Position numbers and translations under genes: made by a program
Part shown: positions 50,831-60,319 of the stretch, piece after piece
Layout: each line of letters opens with the position of its first letter
Numbering within the stretch: the stretch's first letter is position 1
The notes under the pieces: model-generated
Databases searched by the model: none
What the model saw: only the letters and a program-made list of their open reading frames with translations
Told to the model about the DNA's origin: nothing
From: FACHB-T130 sp042747725
GTDB lineage: Bacteria > Cyanobacteriota > Cyanobacteriia > Cyanobacteriales > FACHB-T130
Direction of reading: 5' to 3'
Assembly (NCBI RefSeq): GCF_042747725.1
Contig: NZ_JBHZGO010000103.1
Span: 1-64,000, forward strand
DNA length: 64,000 bases

Positions 50831-52462
50831 TTAATAATGCAAATCCTTATCATATTCCACTTTCCCGTAGTCTAATTTCACAATCCTATCGGCAACTTCA
50901 AAATATCGGTCATCATGACTAACAACCAGAACAGTTTTACCTCTACTTTTTAACTCTGGTAACAGTTGAGTGTAAAAAACTTCTTTGAATACAGGGTCTT
51001 GGTCTGACGCCCATTCATCAAATATATAAATAGGACGATCTTCCAAATACGCCGTTAATAAAGCAAGGCGTTTACGCTGTCCTTGCGATAAAGCAGTAGT
51101 GGAAAGAACACCATCTTTTACCTGCACTTTATGGTCTAATTCCAGCTTTTCTAGGTACTTTTGGGTTCGGTTAGTCAATGCTGGAGTGTCTAATCCTAAA
51201 AGACGATCGAAGAGATAGAAATCAGAGAAAACGACTGAAAACTGCTGACGATACCAGTCGCGATTTTTATCCGTAATCGGCTTATTGTCAAACTTAATTT
51301 CTCCCGATTCCGGGATATATAGCCCAACCAGCAGCTTCACAAGAGTAGATTTGCCACTGCCATTACCACCAACAATAAACACTAATTCTCCAGGATTAAA
51401 AGTTAGGTCAAGCGGTCCTAAAATGAAGCGATGTTCTTCCCGTTCCCCACGGTAAGCATGAGTTACACCCACTAATTCTAAAGACTGCCAGTCTAGCTTT
51501 GAATCAATAGGAAGCGTTAACTCCGGCTCAGTTCTTTGGGCTACTAAAGATAAGCCAAGCGATTCAATCTTATCTAAAGCAACGTTAGCTCTGCTTAAAT
51601 CGGGAAGGCTGTTTAAAAGACCGCGCAACGGAGTAATCATAAAGATGATCGTTAAGGCATAGCCGGATAGAACAGAAACAGGGATATTTCTTAGCAGGGG
51701 TAAACCAAAAATCAGCAACCCAATGGGAACGAAGAACAACAGTAGCCCCCAACTTGCAGCAAAAGCGAAAATACTCATCGCCGCAACTCGATAATGGCGC
51801 GAAGACGCAGCGGCTGACTGGAGGTCTTGGGAGAGAAAAGCTTGGCGTCTAGAGTGGTGCAGCTTGAGTTCCTTAGTCCCCTCCGTGGTAGTCCGGAAAT
51901 GCTCGTATAACCTGTCTTGCACTTCACGGGAAAGTTTGAAAGAATCCCTGCCTTTAGTCACCAGTAGAGTGTGACTAAAGATTCCCAACACCATGAAGCC
52001 CAGGATGAAAAAGAAGACAGGCACAGATAGCCAGCTCAAATAGAGCAGGCACGCTACTAAAATGGCGACATTTACAAACAGTCCGGAAACGGAAATAGAG
52101 GCACTAGAAATTGCCTCAATATCTTCTGTGAGGGTAGCTAGAAGCCGGGAGGAACCTATTTCTTCTAGGTGACGCAAGGGGCAAGCCAGGATGCGTTGGT
52201 TTAAGAGCATTCGCAGATTGAAGATGACCTCCTCTGCTAACCGGGCAATCAGCACTTGAGAAGCAGTCGTAGTCACAAACATAAGCAAGCACAAACCAAC
52301 AAAGCTCCAAGCAAGGGTATTTGTTGGTAATGGAATATCTCTTAATGTGAGGTTAATTAAGGCAATTAGACCTGCACTGCTACCACCGCTGAGAAGACCC
52401 GTCAATGCAGCCAGAATGACTGTTACCCAAGAATTGTTGAGGAGAAGGCGGATCAGCTTCAT
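50831..52462 (-). CDS. ABC exporter of the cyclic-peptide-export type
   Basis: The 543-residue protein fuses a six-helix membrane domain (about 1-290) to an ATPase domain (about 330-543). It shows Walker A VGGNGSGKST, signature LSQGQRKRLAL, Walker B IYIFDEWASD and the H-loop VVSHDDRY. The sequence fits the SyrD/PvdE-like family that exports peptides and siderophore precursors. Placed at the end of the biosynthetic locus, it is the likely product exporter. Its strand matches the oxygenase operon but it is separated from it by the divergent PaaK-like gene. Confidence 0.9.
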   Translation of the reverse strand: MKLIRLLLNNSWVTVILAALTGLLSGGSSAGLIALINLTLRDIPLPTNTLAWSFVGLCLLMFVTTTASQVLIARLAEEVIFNLRMLLNQRILACPLRHLEEIGSSRLLATLTEDIEAISSASISVSGLFVNVAILVACLLYLSWLSVPVFFFILGFMVLGIFSHTLLVTKGRDSFKLSREVQDRLYEHFRTTTEGTKELKLHHSRRQAFLSQDLQSAAASSRHYRVAAMSIFAFAASWGLLLFFVPIGLLIFGLPLLRNIPVSVLSGYALTIIFMITPLRGLLNSLPDLSRANVALDKIESLGLSLVAQRTEPELTLPIDSKLDWQSLELVGVTHAYRGEREEHRFILGPLDLTFNPGELVFIVGGNGSGKSTLVKLLVGLYIPESGEIKFDNKPITDKNRDWYRQQFSVVFSDFYLFDRLLGLDTPALTNRTQKYLEKLELDHKVQVKDGVLSTTALSQGQRKRLALLTAYLEDRPIYIFDEWASDQDPVFKEVFYTQLLPELKSRGKTVLVVSHDDRYFEVADRIVKLDYGKVEYDKDLHY

Positions 52463-52568
52463 GTAATAACACCCCAGTAGATAAAGACCAGCACTATCCT
52501 GTCAGATGCTAGTCCTGTTTGTCGTTAGCGTCAGCAAATTGTCGCTATCCGGAAAGAAGAAGCAGTTG

Positions 52569-54404
52569 CTACCAAGTCACGCGATCGCTTAATTTTTTTA
52601 GCAAGCTGGGGCCAACTCCTGGCACTTTGTCAAGGTCTTGTAACGACGTAAAGGGTTTCTGCTGACGCGCCTCAATAATCCGCTGAGCTAATTTTGGCCC
52701 AACTCCGGGCAATGCCTCGATTTCTTCTTTAGTTGCAGTGTTGAGGTTGACCGCATCAGAATTGGACTGAGGGCTAGGGACGGAGGACAGAGGAGATTTA
52801 GAGAGATTTTTAGGGTTTGGTTGCGCCTTTGGGATCGGAAGTTTGGTTTTTGGATTGGCAGTTGAGGTGGTTTGGGAGGGTTGAGAAGCTGTTGTTAGCT
52901 GGGGACATTGTTTCTGCTGTGCCTGTATTTTCTGCCCAATCCCATCAGGAACACCCAAAATGGCATTCTCATAAAGGCGGTCAAATTCCCGCTCATAATG
53001 GGCAGCAACAGTCGGACTTTCAATGACTAATAGCGTCTCATCATTGCCGCTATTGGCGGCTTCTGACCAGTTGTGGGAGCCAGTGATGACGTTTTTTTTA
53101 TCCAATACCCCAAATTTGTGATGCAATAAATCGCCCTTTGGCAGCAGAGGCACGCCAACTGTAGTAATCGGTTCTTGCCAAGGGCGGTTATCGGCTTCAT
53201 ACTTGCATTGATTGCCCAAGGCAAGCCCCATCATGTCCAAAGCTTCACTGTAGGGGCGATAGACAAAATCGGGGTCAATTAAAGCCCGTATCTGCACGCC
53301 CTGTTGATGGTCGGTTTCCAGAATATTCGCTAAATGCTGATCGGAGAAGACAAACAACGCTAAATTGACACTTTGGGCAGCGGTACTCAAAGTTTTGCCA
53401 ATTAAGCCGTTACTACTTTGATTCCAGGGTTGGGTTGTGGATGTTGGGGAAAACTGGACGGTGACGGTGGTCTTGACGAGGTTGACTTGCTGTGCGGGTC
53501 GATAGGGCTTTTTGATGCCAAATTTACTATCAGGTTTGCCTCCTGGCCCATCGCCCCACATCGCGTTAAACTCTTGGGTGAAAAGGGTTGCCAACTCCGG
53601 ACTATCTATTTTCAGCAAGTTATTGGCATTGCCCAAGCTGGTAGGCTTGGCAAAATCACCGTGAATATCGGACGTAGTGAAGTTAGCGGAAGTTACGAGA
53701 AGTTTTGCGTTATCGACGATAACAAATTTGTGATGCATCAGGCTGCTACCTTTGGAACCGTCAGCCGTATCGTCGATTGTAGGGATACCCGCGTTGCGTA
53801 ACATTACCAAGGCATCTCCTTGGTTAATTTCCGCTGGACTGAGCTGATTATCGCCGTTGCGGTCTACTAATTTGAGAAATTCTTGATAGCGATCGCGTTC
53901 TCGTTGCGGCAGTTTCGCTAACTCTGCTGAAGCAATCGCACTTAGAGGACGAGTGTAGGTATTTTCTAAAATTACCCGGACTTTTACCCCAGCTTTCTGG
54001 CGATCTACCAGCGCCGTGGCAATCTTCGGTAAGCGCAACTCTTGCACCGCCACATCGACGGTAGATTTAGCAGAAGCGATCGCATCGACAATCTGTTGCT
54101 CTAAATCATCTCCCTGCCGTCGTTGCTGGCGGTAAGGCTCAGTATATTCTGACGTTTGGGCGTGGTTGAAGTATACCTGAACAAAAGGATCTTGAGGCAG
54201 AAGCGTGAGACGGGAATTGTGCGACTGCACCAAAGGATCTTGAGGCAGCGTGAGACGGGAATTCTGCGACTGCACCCGCTGACACGCGCCGAGAGTTAGC
54301 GCCAGCAGTAACGTGAAGCCCAGACGGATTGCAGGTGGGGAAAAAAGAAGATGCACGGGAAGTTGGATTCGCTGATAGATAGAGAGGATAGGCGAACTAG
54401 CCAT
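52569..54404 (-). CDS. Lipoprotein phospholipase-D-like protein with EF-hand loop and HhH domain
   Basis: The 611-residue protein has a lipobox (LGAC, Cys about 41). Two PLD half-sites follow with HxKx4D motifs (MHHKFVIVD near 223, LHHKFGVLD near 428), and a ComEA-type double helix-hairpin-helix domain ends it (about 545-611; LNTATKEEIEALPGVGPKLA). A canonical EF-hand loop, DRNGDNQLSPAE (about 178-189), sits between the first PLD strand region and its HKD motif. The combination suggests a Ca-responsive, DNA-binding surface nuclease or phosphodiesterase. A 45-50 bp tandem duplication (54190-54278) repeats NSRLTL-PQDP near residue 50. Confidence 0.88.
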   Translation of the reverse strand: MASSPILSIYQRIQLPVHLLFSPPAIRLGFTLLLALTLGACQRVQSQNSRLTLPQDPLVQSHNSRLTLLPQDPFVQVYFNHAQTSEYTEPYRQQRRQGDDLEQQIVDAIASAKSTVDVAVQELRLPKIATALVDRQKAGVKVRVILENTYTRPLSAIASAELAKLPQRERDRYQEFLKLVDRNGDNQLSPAEINQGDALVMLRNAGIPTIDDTADGSKGSSLMHHKFVIVDNAKLLVTSANFTTSDIHGDFAKPTSLGNANNLLKIDSPELATLFTQEFNAMWGDGPGGKPDSKFGIKKPYRPAQQVNLVKTTVTVQFSPTSTTQPWNQSSNGLIGKTLSTAAQSVNLALFVFSDQHLANILETDHQQGVQIRALIDPDFVYRPYSEALDMMGLALGNQCKYEADNRPWQEPITTVGVPLLPKGDLLHHKFGVLDKKNVITGSHNWSEAANSGNDETLLVIESPTVAAHYEREFDRLYENAILGVPDGIGQKIQAQQKQCPQLTTASQPSQTTSTANPKTKLPIPKAQPNPKNLSKSPLSSVPSPQSNSDAVNLNTATKEEIEALPGVGPKLAQRIIEARQQKPFTSLQDLDKVPGVGPSLLKKLSDRVTW

Positions 54405-54650
54405 CCCTTTTTTACGTCATCGAAGCATAAATTTCTTTCATCACCCACACGATAACCTGATGGATTAGCGGTGTCATCACCAATTTTTCGTCAGCAAGCG
54501 AAAACGATTCTCAAAGACTTGTCCCTCTTGCATTAACATAAACTGCAAGCGGACAAAATTTTGATCTTGTCCAACCGCCCACGGCGGAGAGTTTCCACAG
54601 GATAAAAGCTTTGTGGGGGTGGGAGGCACCAAGCCACACCACTATTTTTT

Positions 54651-55031
54651 ATGCCAACCAGAAAAAAAACGTTTTCGTGCGGTCACAAAGGCTATGGTCA
54701 AACTTGCCATCGCTGCGTTCAAGAACGCGCCACCTGGATTCAAAGAAAACAGGAAAAACAGGAGTGGGAAGATTCTTTTTCACTCGATCCGATTAATTTA
54801 AGACATCTTCCCGCTCATTTGGTGGTCAAGGCGCGAACCATCATCGCTAGGTTAGAGGGTAGCAGAAACTATATAGAATTTCGGGGCAAGCGGATGCGCC
54901 ACAACCGCTTGATTATTAGTATCCCCTTGAGCCGCGACTACCGGATGATTTGCCGCGACTGCGGGACTAAGCTGGTGCCAGAAGAAGTCATGTCTCACGA
55001 AGAATATAACGTCTGCAAACCGGGTGGTTAG
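54651..55031 (+). CDS. Small zinc-ribbon-like conserved cyanobacterial protein
   Basis: The 126-residue basic protein starts MPTRKKTFSCGHKGYGQTCHRC. Cys/His pairs (CGHKGYGQTCHRC) and a later CRDCGTKL form probable metal-binding knuckles. The middle block LPAHLVVKARTIIARLEGSRNYIEFRGKRM is rich in basic residues, suggesting nucleic-acid contact. It fits a cyanobacterial zinc-binding family (DUF7682 as far as I recall). It lies 66 bases before the cysteine desulfurase on the same strand. Confidence 0.75.
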   Translation: MPTRKKTFSCGHKGYGQTCHRCVQERATWIQRKQEKQEWEDSFSLDPINLRHLPAHLVVKARTIIARLEGSRNYIEFRGKRMRHNRLIISIPLSRDYRMICRDCGTKLVPEEVMSHEEYNVCKPGG

Positions 55032-55097
55032 GCGAGAGACTCTCTAGCGAGAGGCGCTATATGCTGAAAGAAGAGACAGCCTGTCGCTTAATCAACC

Positions 55098-56288
55098 ATG
55101 CAAATTTATCTGGATTATAGTGCTACTACGCCCACTCGCCCAGAAGCGATCGCACTCATGCAAGCCGTTCTCACCCAGCAGTGGGGGAATCCTTCCAGTT
55201 TGCACGAGTGGGGGCAACGGGCTGCAACGGTTCTGGAACTGGCAAGAATTCAGGTGGCTGGACTCATTAACGCACCGGCTGAGTCGATTATCTTCACTTC
55301 TGGCGGCACCGAGGCAGACAATCTGGCGATTATGGGGGTTGCCCGCAGCTACAGGACGCCCCAGCATCTAATTATCTCCAGCGTCGAGCATTCAGCCGTG
55401 TCAGAACCGGCGCGTTTATTGGAGTTGTGGGGTTGGCAGGTGACGCGGTTGCCTGTAGATACTAAAGGTAGGGTGAATCCCACCGATTTAGAAAAGGCGC
55501 TGCAACCGAATACAGTCTTAGTTTCGATTATTTATGGGCAAAGCGAAGTCGGCACGCTGCAACCGATTGAGGAATTGGGCAAGATTGCCCACTCCCACGG
55601 GGTGTTGTTTCACACCGATGCCGTCCAAGTCGCTGGACGCTTGCCGATTGACGTGCAGCAGCTGCCGGTGGATATGCTATCTCTTTCCAGCCACAAAATC
55701 TATGGCATTCAGGGTGCGGGTGCCCTTTATCTCCGCCCTGGTGTGGAGTTAGCGCCCTTATTGTGCGGGGGAGGGCAAGAATTGAAGCTGCGTTCTGGGA
55801 CTCAGGCTGTTCCTGTCATTGCTGGTTTTGGCGTGGCGGCTGAGTTGGCGGCGCAAGAATTGGTAACAGAGACACCGAGATTGATAAAATTGCGCGATCG
55901 CCTGTTTTCCCATTTAGCGAATGTTCCCCACCTCATCCCCACCGGCGACAGGCAGCATCGGCTACCCCACCACGTCAGTTTCAGTGTCATCGGTGAGAGT
56001 GAAAAAGTCACCGGAAAAACCATTGTGCGGCAGATGAACCTGGCTGGAATTGCCATCAGTGCTGGTTCAGCCTGTCACAGCGGTAAACTCAGCCCCAGCC
56101 CCATCTTGCTGGCAATGGGGTATAGCGATGCACTTGCCTTGGGAGGCATTCGCTTCACCCTGGGACGGGACACGGAGGAAGCCGATGTAGACTGGGCGGC
56201 AATGGTGCTGAAGCAAGTTTTGGAACGATTGATGCCTGTTTCCAGGATTAGTTTTCAGCCGGAGCGAGTTTTGAGTTTAGAATTTTGA
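55098..56288 (+). CDS. Cysteine desulfurase (NifS/IscS class)
   Basis: The 396-residue PLP enzyme removes sulfur from cysteine for Fe-S clusters and thio-cofactors. It shows IYLDYSATTPTRPEA at the start, SGGTEADNLAI, the PLP-Lys in LSSHKIYGIQGAGAL (about 197-211) and the persulfide Cys in SAGSACHSG (about 320-328). The motifs are those of the NifS/IscS group rather than SufS. No scaffold gene is adjacent, although several Fe-S enzymes lie in the oxygenase locus upstream. Confidence 0.95.
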   Translation: MQIYLDYSATTPTRPEAIALMQAVLTQQWGNPSSLHEWGQRAATVLELARIQVAGLINAPAESIIFTSGGTEADNLAIMGVARSYRTPQHLIISSVEHSAVSEPARLLELWGWQVTRLPVDTKGRVNPTDLEKALQPNTVLVSIIYGQSEVGTLQPIEELGKIAHSHGVLFHTDAVQVAGRLPIDVQQLPVDMLSLSSHKIYGIQGAGALYLRPGVELAPLLCGGGQELKLRSGTQAVPVIAGFGVAAELAAQELVTETPRLIKLRDRLFSHLANVPHLIPTGDRQHRLPHHVSFSVIGESEKVTGKTIVRQMNLAGIAISAGSACHSGKLSPSPILLAMGYSDALALGGIRFTLGRDTEEADVDWAAMVLKQVLERLMPVSRISFQPERVLSLEF

Positions 56289-56417
56289 ATGCTAACAACT
56301 CACAGTAATAAGTAGATGGGAATCATCAACTACAACATTAAACCTAATCCCCAACCTCGTTGCATGGTAGGGAAGGGGGCAATTTCCCTTACAGATTAAA
56401 ACATTCTTTCTCTTGTT

Positions 56418-56438
56418 CCCTCTCCTCTTAGGAGAGGG
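56418..56438. repeat. CCCTCTCCT hairpin
   Basis: 9-bp arms around CTT, in the spacer between the cysteine desulfurase and DUF1995 genes; a member of the CTCTCC/GGAGAG repeat family. It could end the desulfurase transcript. Confidence 0.65.
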
Positions 56439-56505
56439 TTAGGGAGAGGTTTTTTAATGAATTTGACATTTTGGTTTAATCCACTTAAATTCAACAATTT
56501 TCCAG

Positions 56506-57240
56506 ATGGCAGAACTTCCCAAATCACTAGAAGAAGCGATCGCGCAATCGGGCAAAGCTACCCAAGCCGCGATCGCAGATGGTTACACCCGAATCAAGGT
56601 CGAATTAGTCTTCCCAGAACTCAAACCGATGCCTGTCGCCTTGCAATTCATCGAAGTCTTTGAGGAGATGGCATCGGAGTTGAAAGTTTTCTTCCCCGAC
56701 GCCGGGGCAGCTGCCCTTGCCCGCCGCGACTGGGGACAGGTACCATTTAAAATTACAGATATTGGCAGTAGCCGATCGTCCGTAGATGAGAAAATTCACC
56801 CAGACGACAGAGTTTTCTTGCTCGTTGAACCTTCTGCTGTAGAAGTTTTGCAAGTCGAAAAACTGTGCGAAGCCGCAGGCGATCGCCCGGTTGTTCTGCT
56901 CAACCCTCAACTGGAAGATGCCGCCATTATTGGCATTGGCTACGCGGGACGACAATTACGCGATCGCTTCCTGACTACCCTAGAATCCAGCTACTATCTC
57001 AGACCCCTCGACGGTGCTGCGGTGCTGCGCTGCTACCCGTCCCCCTGGCAAGTTTGGCAGGAAACAAACGACCACTATCAGCTAATTGCCGAAGTTCCCA
57101 AAAAACCAGTGGGCGAAGAACTTGACAAAATCCTGGCAGGAACAACTCAGACTACCGACACCTTCCTCGACACCCCAACGCCGAAAAAACCGGGATTGTT
57201 CACCAATTTACAACGGTTCATCCGTACCCTGAGCCGTTAA
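56506..57240 (+). CDS. DUF1995 protein (LPA3-like)
   Basis: The 244-residue product begins LPKSLEEAIAQSGKATQAAIADG and contains VFLLVEPSAVEVLQVEKLCEAAG and RPVVLLNPQLEDAAIIGIGYAGRQLRDRFL. These are hallmarks of DUF1995, the domain of plant LPA3, which aids photosystem II assembly. It is soluble, with a short C-terminal amphipathic helix. The cyanobacterial function is not firmly known. It converges on the diguanylate cyclase gene. Confidence 0.85.
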   Translation: MAELPKSLEEAIAQSGKATQAAIADGYTRIKVELVFPELKPMPVALQFIEVFEEMASELKVFFPDAGAAALARRDWGQVPFKITDIGSSRSSVDEKIHPDDRVFLLVEPSAVEVLQVEKLCEAAGDRPVVLLNPQLEDAAIIGIGYAGRQLRDRFLTTLESSYYLRPLDGAAVLRCYPSPWQVWQETNDHYQLIAEVPKKPVGEELDKILAGTTQTTDTFLDTPTPKKPGLFTNLQRFIRTLSR

Positions 57241-57251
57241 ATTAAAAATCC

Positions 57252-57291
57252 AAAATTAAAAATGGTACATTCTTCCTTCATTTTTAATTTT
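57252..57291. terminator. AT-rich hairpin between convergent genes
   Basis: AAAATTAAAAATG (57252-57264) pairs exactly with 57279-57291 around a 14-base loop; both sides are followed by A/T runs, so it can serve either direction. Confidence 0.4.
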
Positions 57292-57297
57292 TAATTT

Positions 57298-59808
57298 TTA
57301 ATTGTGTGCATAACAGCGATCGCGCCCTGCTGCTTTTGCCTGATAGAGGGCGGTGTCTGCTGCGGAAATTAGCATTGCTGGTGAGGATTCTGAAGTCGGA
57401 ATCACACTGGCAATGCCCAAACTGAGAGTGATCTGCTGACTTGTTGGAGAATTAACGTGAGCGATCGCTAACGCCTTCACTTCAGCGCGAATTTTCTCAG
57501 CAACTTGGATTGCTCCCTCAGCCATCGTATTTGGCAAAATAACCGCAAATTCTTCTCCCCCATAACGAGCCACTAAATCCGCCGAACGCTTCACTGCACG
57601 CTCAATGGCACTCGCCACTGCCCTTAAACATTCATCTCCCGCTTGATGACCGTAAGTATCGTTGTAGAGTTTAAAAAAATCGATATCGCCCAAAATTAAT
57701 GATAAGGGTGCTTGCTCTCGCACCAGCCGCCGCCACTCACTATCCAGGTACTGGTCAAAGCAACGGCGATTCGCTATCTGAGTCAAACCATCTAAAACGG
57801 CAAGGCGCTGTAACTCCTGATTTGCTTGCTGCAACTGTTGATAAAGTTGGGCTTGTTTAATAGCGATTCCCGCCTGTGTTGCCAATTCTTTGAGCAAATT
57901 AATCTCTAGCTGCTGCCACTGTCGCGGTTGCGAACAATGATGAACAATCAACAATCCCCACAAATCCTCGCCTTGGAGTATGGGAACCACCAAGTTTGCT
58001 CTTACCTGAAACTGAGCCAGTAAATCAATGTGACACTGACTTATCCCTGCCGTATAAATATCTTCAATCGCTTGAATACGACCGTTTTTGTACGGCTGGA
58101 CATAAGTTTGTGCAAAGCAACGATCTGTAATCGTCGATCCCAAAATTGGCGTCCACCTAGAATCGACCGCCTCAACTGCGACAACGCCACTCCAGTCTGG
58201 TTGAAAGCGGAAAATTACTACCCGGTCAGCCTGAAGAAATTGTCGCACTTCCGTCACCGTCGTGTTGAGAATTTCCTCTAGCTTCAGAGATTGACGAATT
58301 TGGTGGGTAATTACCCGAATCAACGACTCCCGCTTTGCCTGCTGCAACAGTGCCTCTTCAGTGGCTTTGCGCTGAGTGATATCAGTCAGCATTCCCAGGA
58401 CACCCGCATATTTCCCCGCTCGATCGAAGATGGGATTGGTAGAAACAATCGCCCATAAATCGGAGCCATCCTGACGGCAGAATTTAAAGTCATGTTGTTC
58501 TTTAATTCCTTGGCGGCGACGCTCCATTAAAGCTTCTGCGATCGCGCGACCTTCGTCATCCATAAAAGCAAACAAAGGCTTGCCTAACATTTGAGCCGCT
58601 GTTAGTCCTAGCATTTGTGCCATCTGGTTATTCACAAAAGCTGTATTCCCCTCAGGATCGAGAACCCAGATCCCTTCAACTGTGGTTTCGACAATTCGAC
58701 GATATCTCGCTTCGTTTTCTCGTAGTGCTTGCTCTGCCTGCTTGCGCTCCGTTAGGGAAGCGATATAATTAGCCAAGCTTCCGATCCATCTCAGAAATGA
58801 ATCATCGCATTCAACAATTTCCAGATGGGCTAGACTTAAAACTCCGATTGACCTTTGGTTGACGATCATCGGCATACAAATGAAAGTTTTAATCCCAGGC
58901 TGCCAGAGTATTTTATTAGAGTTACCATTCTTGTCTGACTGCGGGAAATCCGTCTTTACGACAGGCTGACCCGTGCGAACCACAGTCCCCGAAAGCGTCT
59001 GGTCTACCGGCACCTCAAGAACAGTTGTATCCGGAGGCAAGGGAACTCCTTTTACCCCTGCAAACACCATCATTTGCCGCGCTTCGTCATAAAGTTCGAT
59101 GGTGATAATCGGAAAACCAGTATCAACACTAATTTGTTCAACAATCTCTTGAAATGCGGTGTAAAGAGATTGAGTACCCTGCGTGATTTCTGAAATTTTG
59201 TATAGCGTTAGCAGTTCCAGATTGCATAGGTTGAGCTTGTTTTCTGAGTGCTTGCACTCGGTAATATTCTGAGCTTGGGCAATCAATAAAGGTGGAGTAT
59301 GCTGTGCCTCAACCAACTCTGTTTCGACCTTCAAAAGCTTCAGCGAGAAGTCAAAGATGGCGATAGTATCTCCCACACCCCGCAGCTCAACTTCGTAACC
59401 CACGAATTCTCCATCTGCTGCTTGAGCGATCGCGCATTTTAAACGTTCCTGGATCTCTAGCGAAACGCTCCACCACCGCGCTTCCCAAAAAGGACGACCC
59501 ATAACATCAGTTGCAGTGATTCCACCGAAGTCTAGCGCCGTCTGATTGGCTTCTATGACAATACCGTCTGATTGCAGTAGCGCGATAAATTGGGATGTTT
59601 GATTAAAAATAGCGTGGAATCGTCTCTCACTTTCGCTTAACGCTGTTTCAAACCTTTGTCGTTCGACGATCTCCTTTTGCAGTTGTTCGCTCGTCTGGAT
59701 CGGTTTATCTGTGAATGCTGCAACCAGCTCTTCAAAATGCTCTAACTGTCCACGAGGAGTGATGCGATGCGAATTGTCATCCCAGGGTAATAATTGATGG
59801 GGGTTCAT
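57298..59808 (-). CDS. Diguanylate cyclase (PAS-GAF-PAS-GAF-GGDEF)
   Basis: The 836-residue soluble sensor has a PAS (about 58-185), a GAF (about 195-355), a PAS/PAC (about 365-480), a second GAF (about 490-650) of phytochrome-like type without an obvious chromophore Cys, and a GGDEF domain (about 665-830). The active site ARYGGEEFAVILP and the RSAD inhibitory-site motif are intact. It should make c-di-GMP. The GGDEF and second GAF closely resemble those of the diguanylate cyclase at 35882-37864, suggesting paralogy within the window. Confidence 0.92.
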   Translation of the reverse strand: MNPHQLLPWDDNSHRITPRGQLEHFEELVAAFTDKPIQTSEQLQKEIVERQRFETALSESERRFHAIFNQTSQFIALLQSDGIVIEANQTALDFGGITATDVMGRPFWEARWWSVSLEIQERLKCAIAQAADGEFVGYEVELRGVGDTIAIFDFSLKLLKVETELVEAQHTPPLLIAQAQNITECKHSENKLNLCNLELLTLYKISEITQGTQSLYTAFQEIVEQISVDTGFPIITIELYDEARQMMVFAGVKGVPLPPDTTVLEVPVDQTLSGTVVRTGQPVVKTDFPQSDKNGNSNKILWQPGIKTFICMPMIVNQRSIGVLSLAHLEIVECDDSFLRWIGSLANYIASLTERKQAEQALRENEARYRRIVETTVEGIWVLDPEGNTAFVNNQMAQMLGLTAAQMLGKPLFAFMDDEGRAIAEALMERRRQGIKEQHDFKFCRQDGSDLWAIVSTNPIFDRAGKYAGVLGMLTDITQRKATEEALLQQAKRESLIRVITHQIRQSLKLEEILNTTVTEVRQFLQADRVVIFRFQPDWSGVVAVEAVDSRWTPILGSTITDRCFAQTYVQPYKNGRIQAIEDIYTAGISQCHIDLLAQFQVRANLVVPILQGEDLWGLLIVHHCSQPRQWQQLEINLLKELATQAGIAIKQAQLYQQLQQANQELQRLAVLDGLTQIANRRCFDQYLDSEWRRLVREQAPLSLILGDIDFFKLYNDTYGHQAGDECLRAVASAIERAVKRSADLVARYGGEEFAVILPNTMAEGAIQVAEKIRAEVKALAIAHVNSPTSQQITLSLGIASVIPTSESSPAMLISAADTALYQAKAAGRDRCYAHN

Positions 59809-60319
59809 TTCCTAAACTCCTAATACCATTGGCCCAAAAATACCCCTCTCCACAAGAACAGTAGCCAAGCGATCCCCTGAGCGAATGATGTCATACCATA
59901 GGTTTACACATCTGCCCTAATGATGATGAAGGAAAACATAAAATGTTATTAATCTTCCGCTGAGCGGCGGCTTCAGAAATTTGAAGTTGAGGCGATTTGA
60001 TGGATGCGATCGCTTGGGTTAGCCGCTAGATGCAGATTTTTGTCTTGGGGCTGGCTTCCCCGATCGTGGACCTCTTTTAGAGCGAAATCCTATGTGATGA
60101 TGATTCGACTGTTCGCTCAAACGGCGGATGCGTCAATGGTGGCACTTTTCCTAACACGAATGTAATAAAAAATGCGATGAGTGAATTTTCACGGGCTTGA
60201 TAGTTATCCTAAGTTTAAAGTGACAAATCGGCATTAGAAACGCTATCCAATTTTCTGCTCATCTGAAAAGGAATAGTCAATAATTTGGGGTGTTGGGATG
60301 GCAACGAATTAAGTCGTTT
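59809..60319. other. Intergenic stretch, nothing assignable
   Basis: About 510 bases with a single GCGATCGC site near 60007 and no coding frame or repeat that I can support. It forms the left border of a decayed region. Confidence 0.5.
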
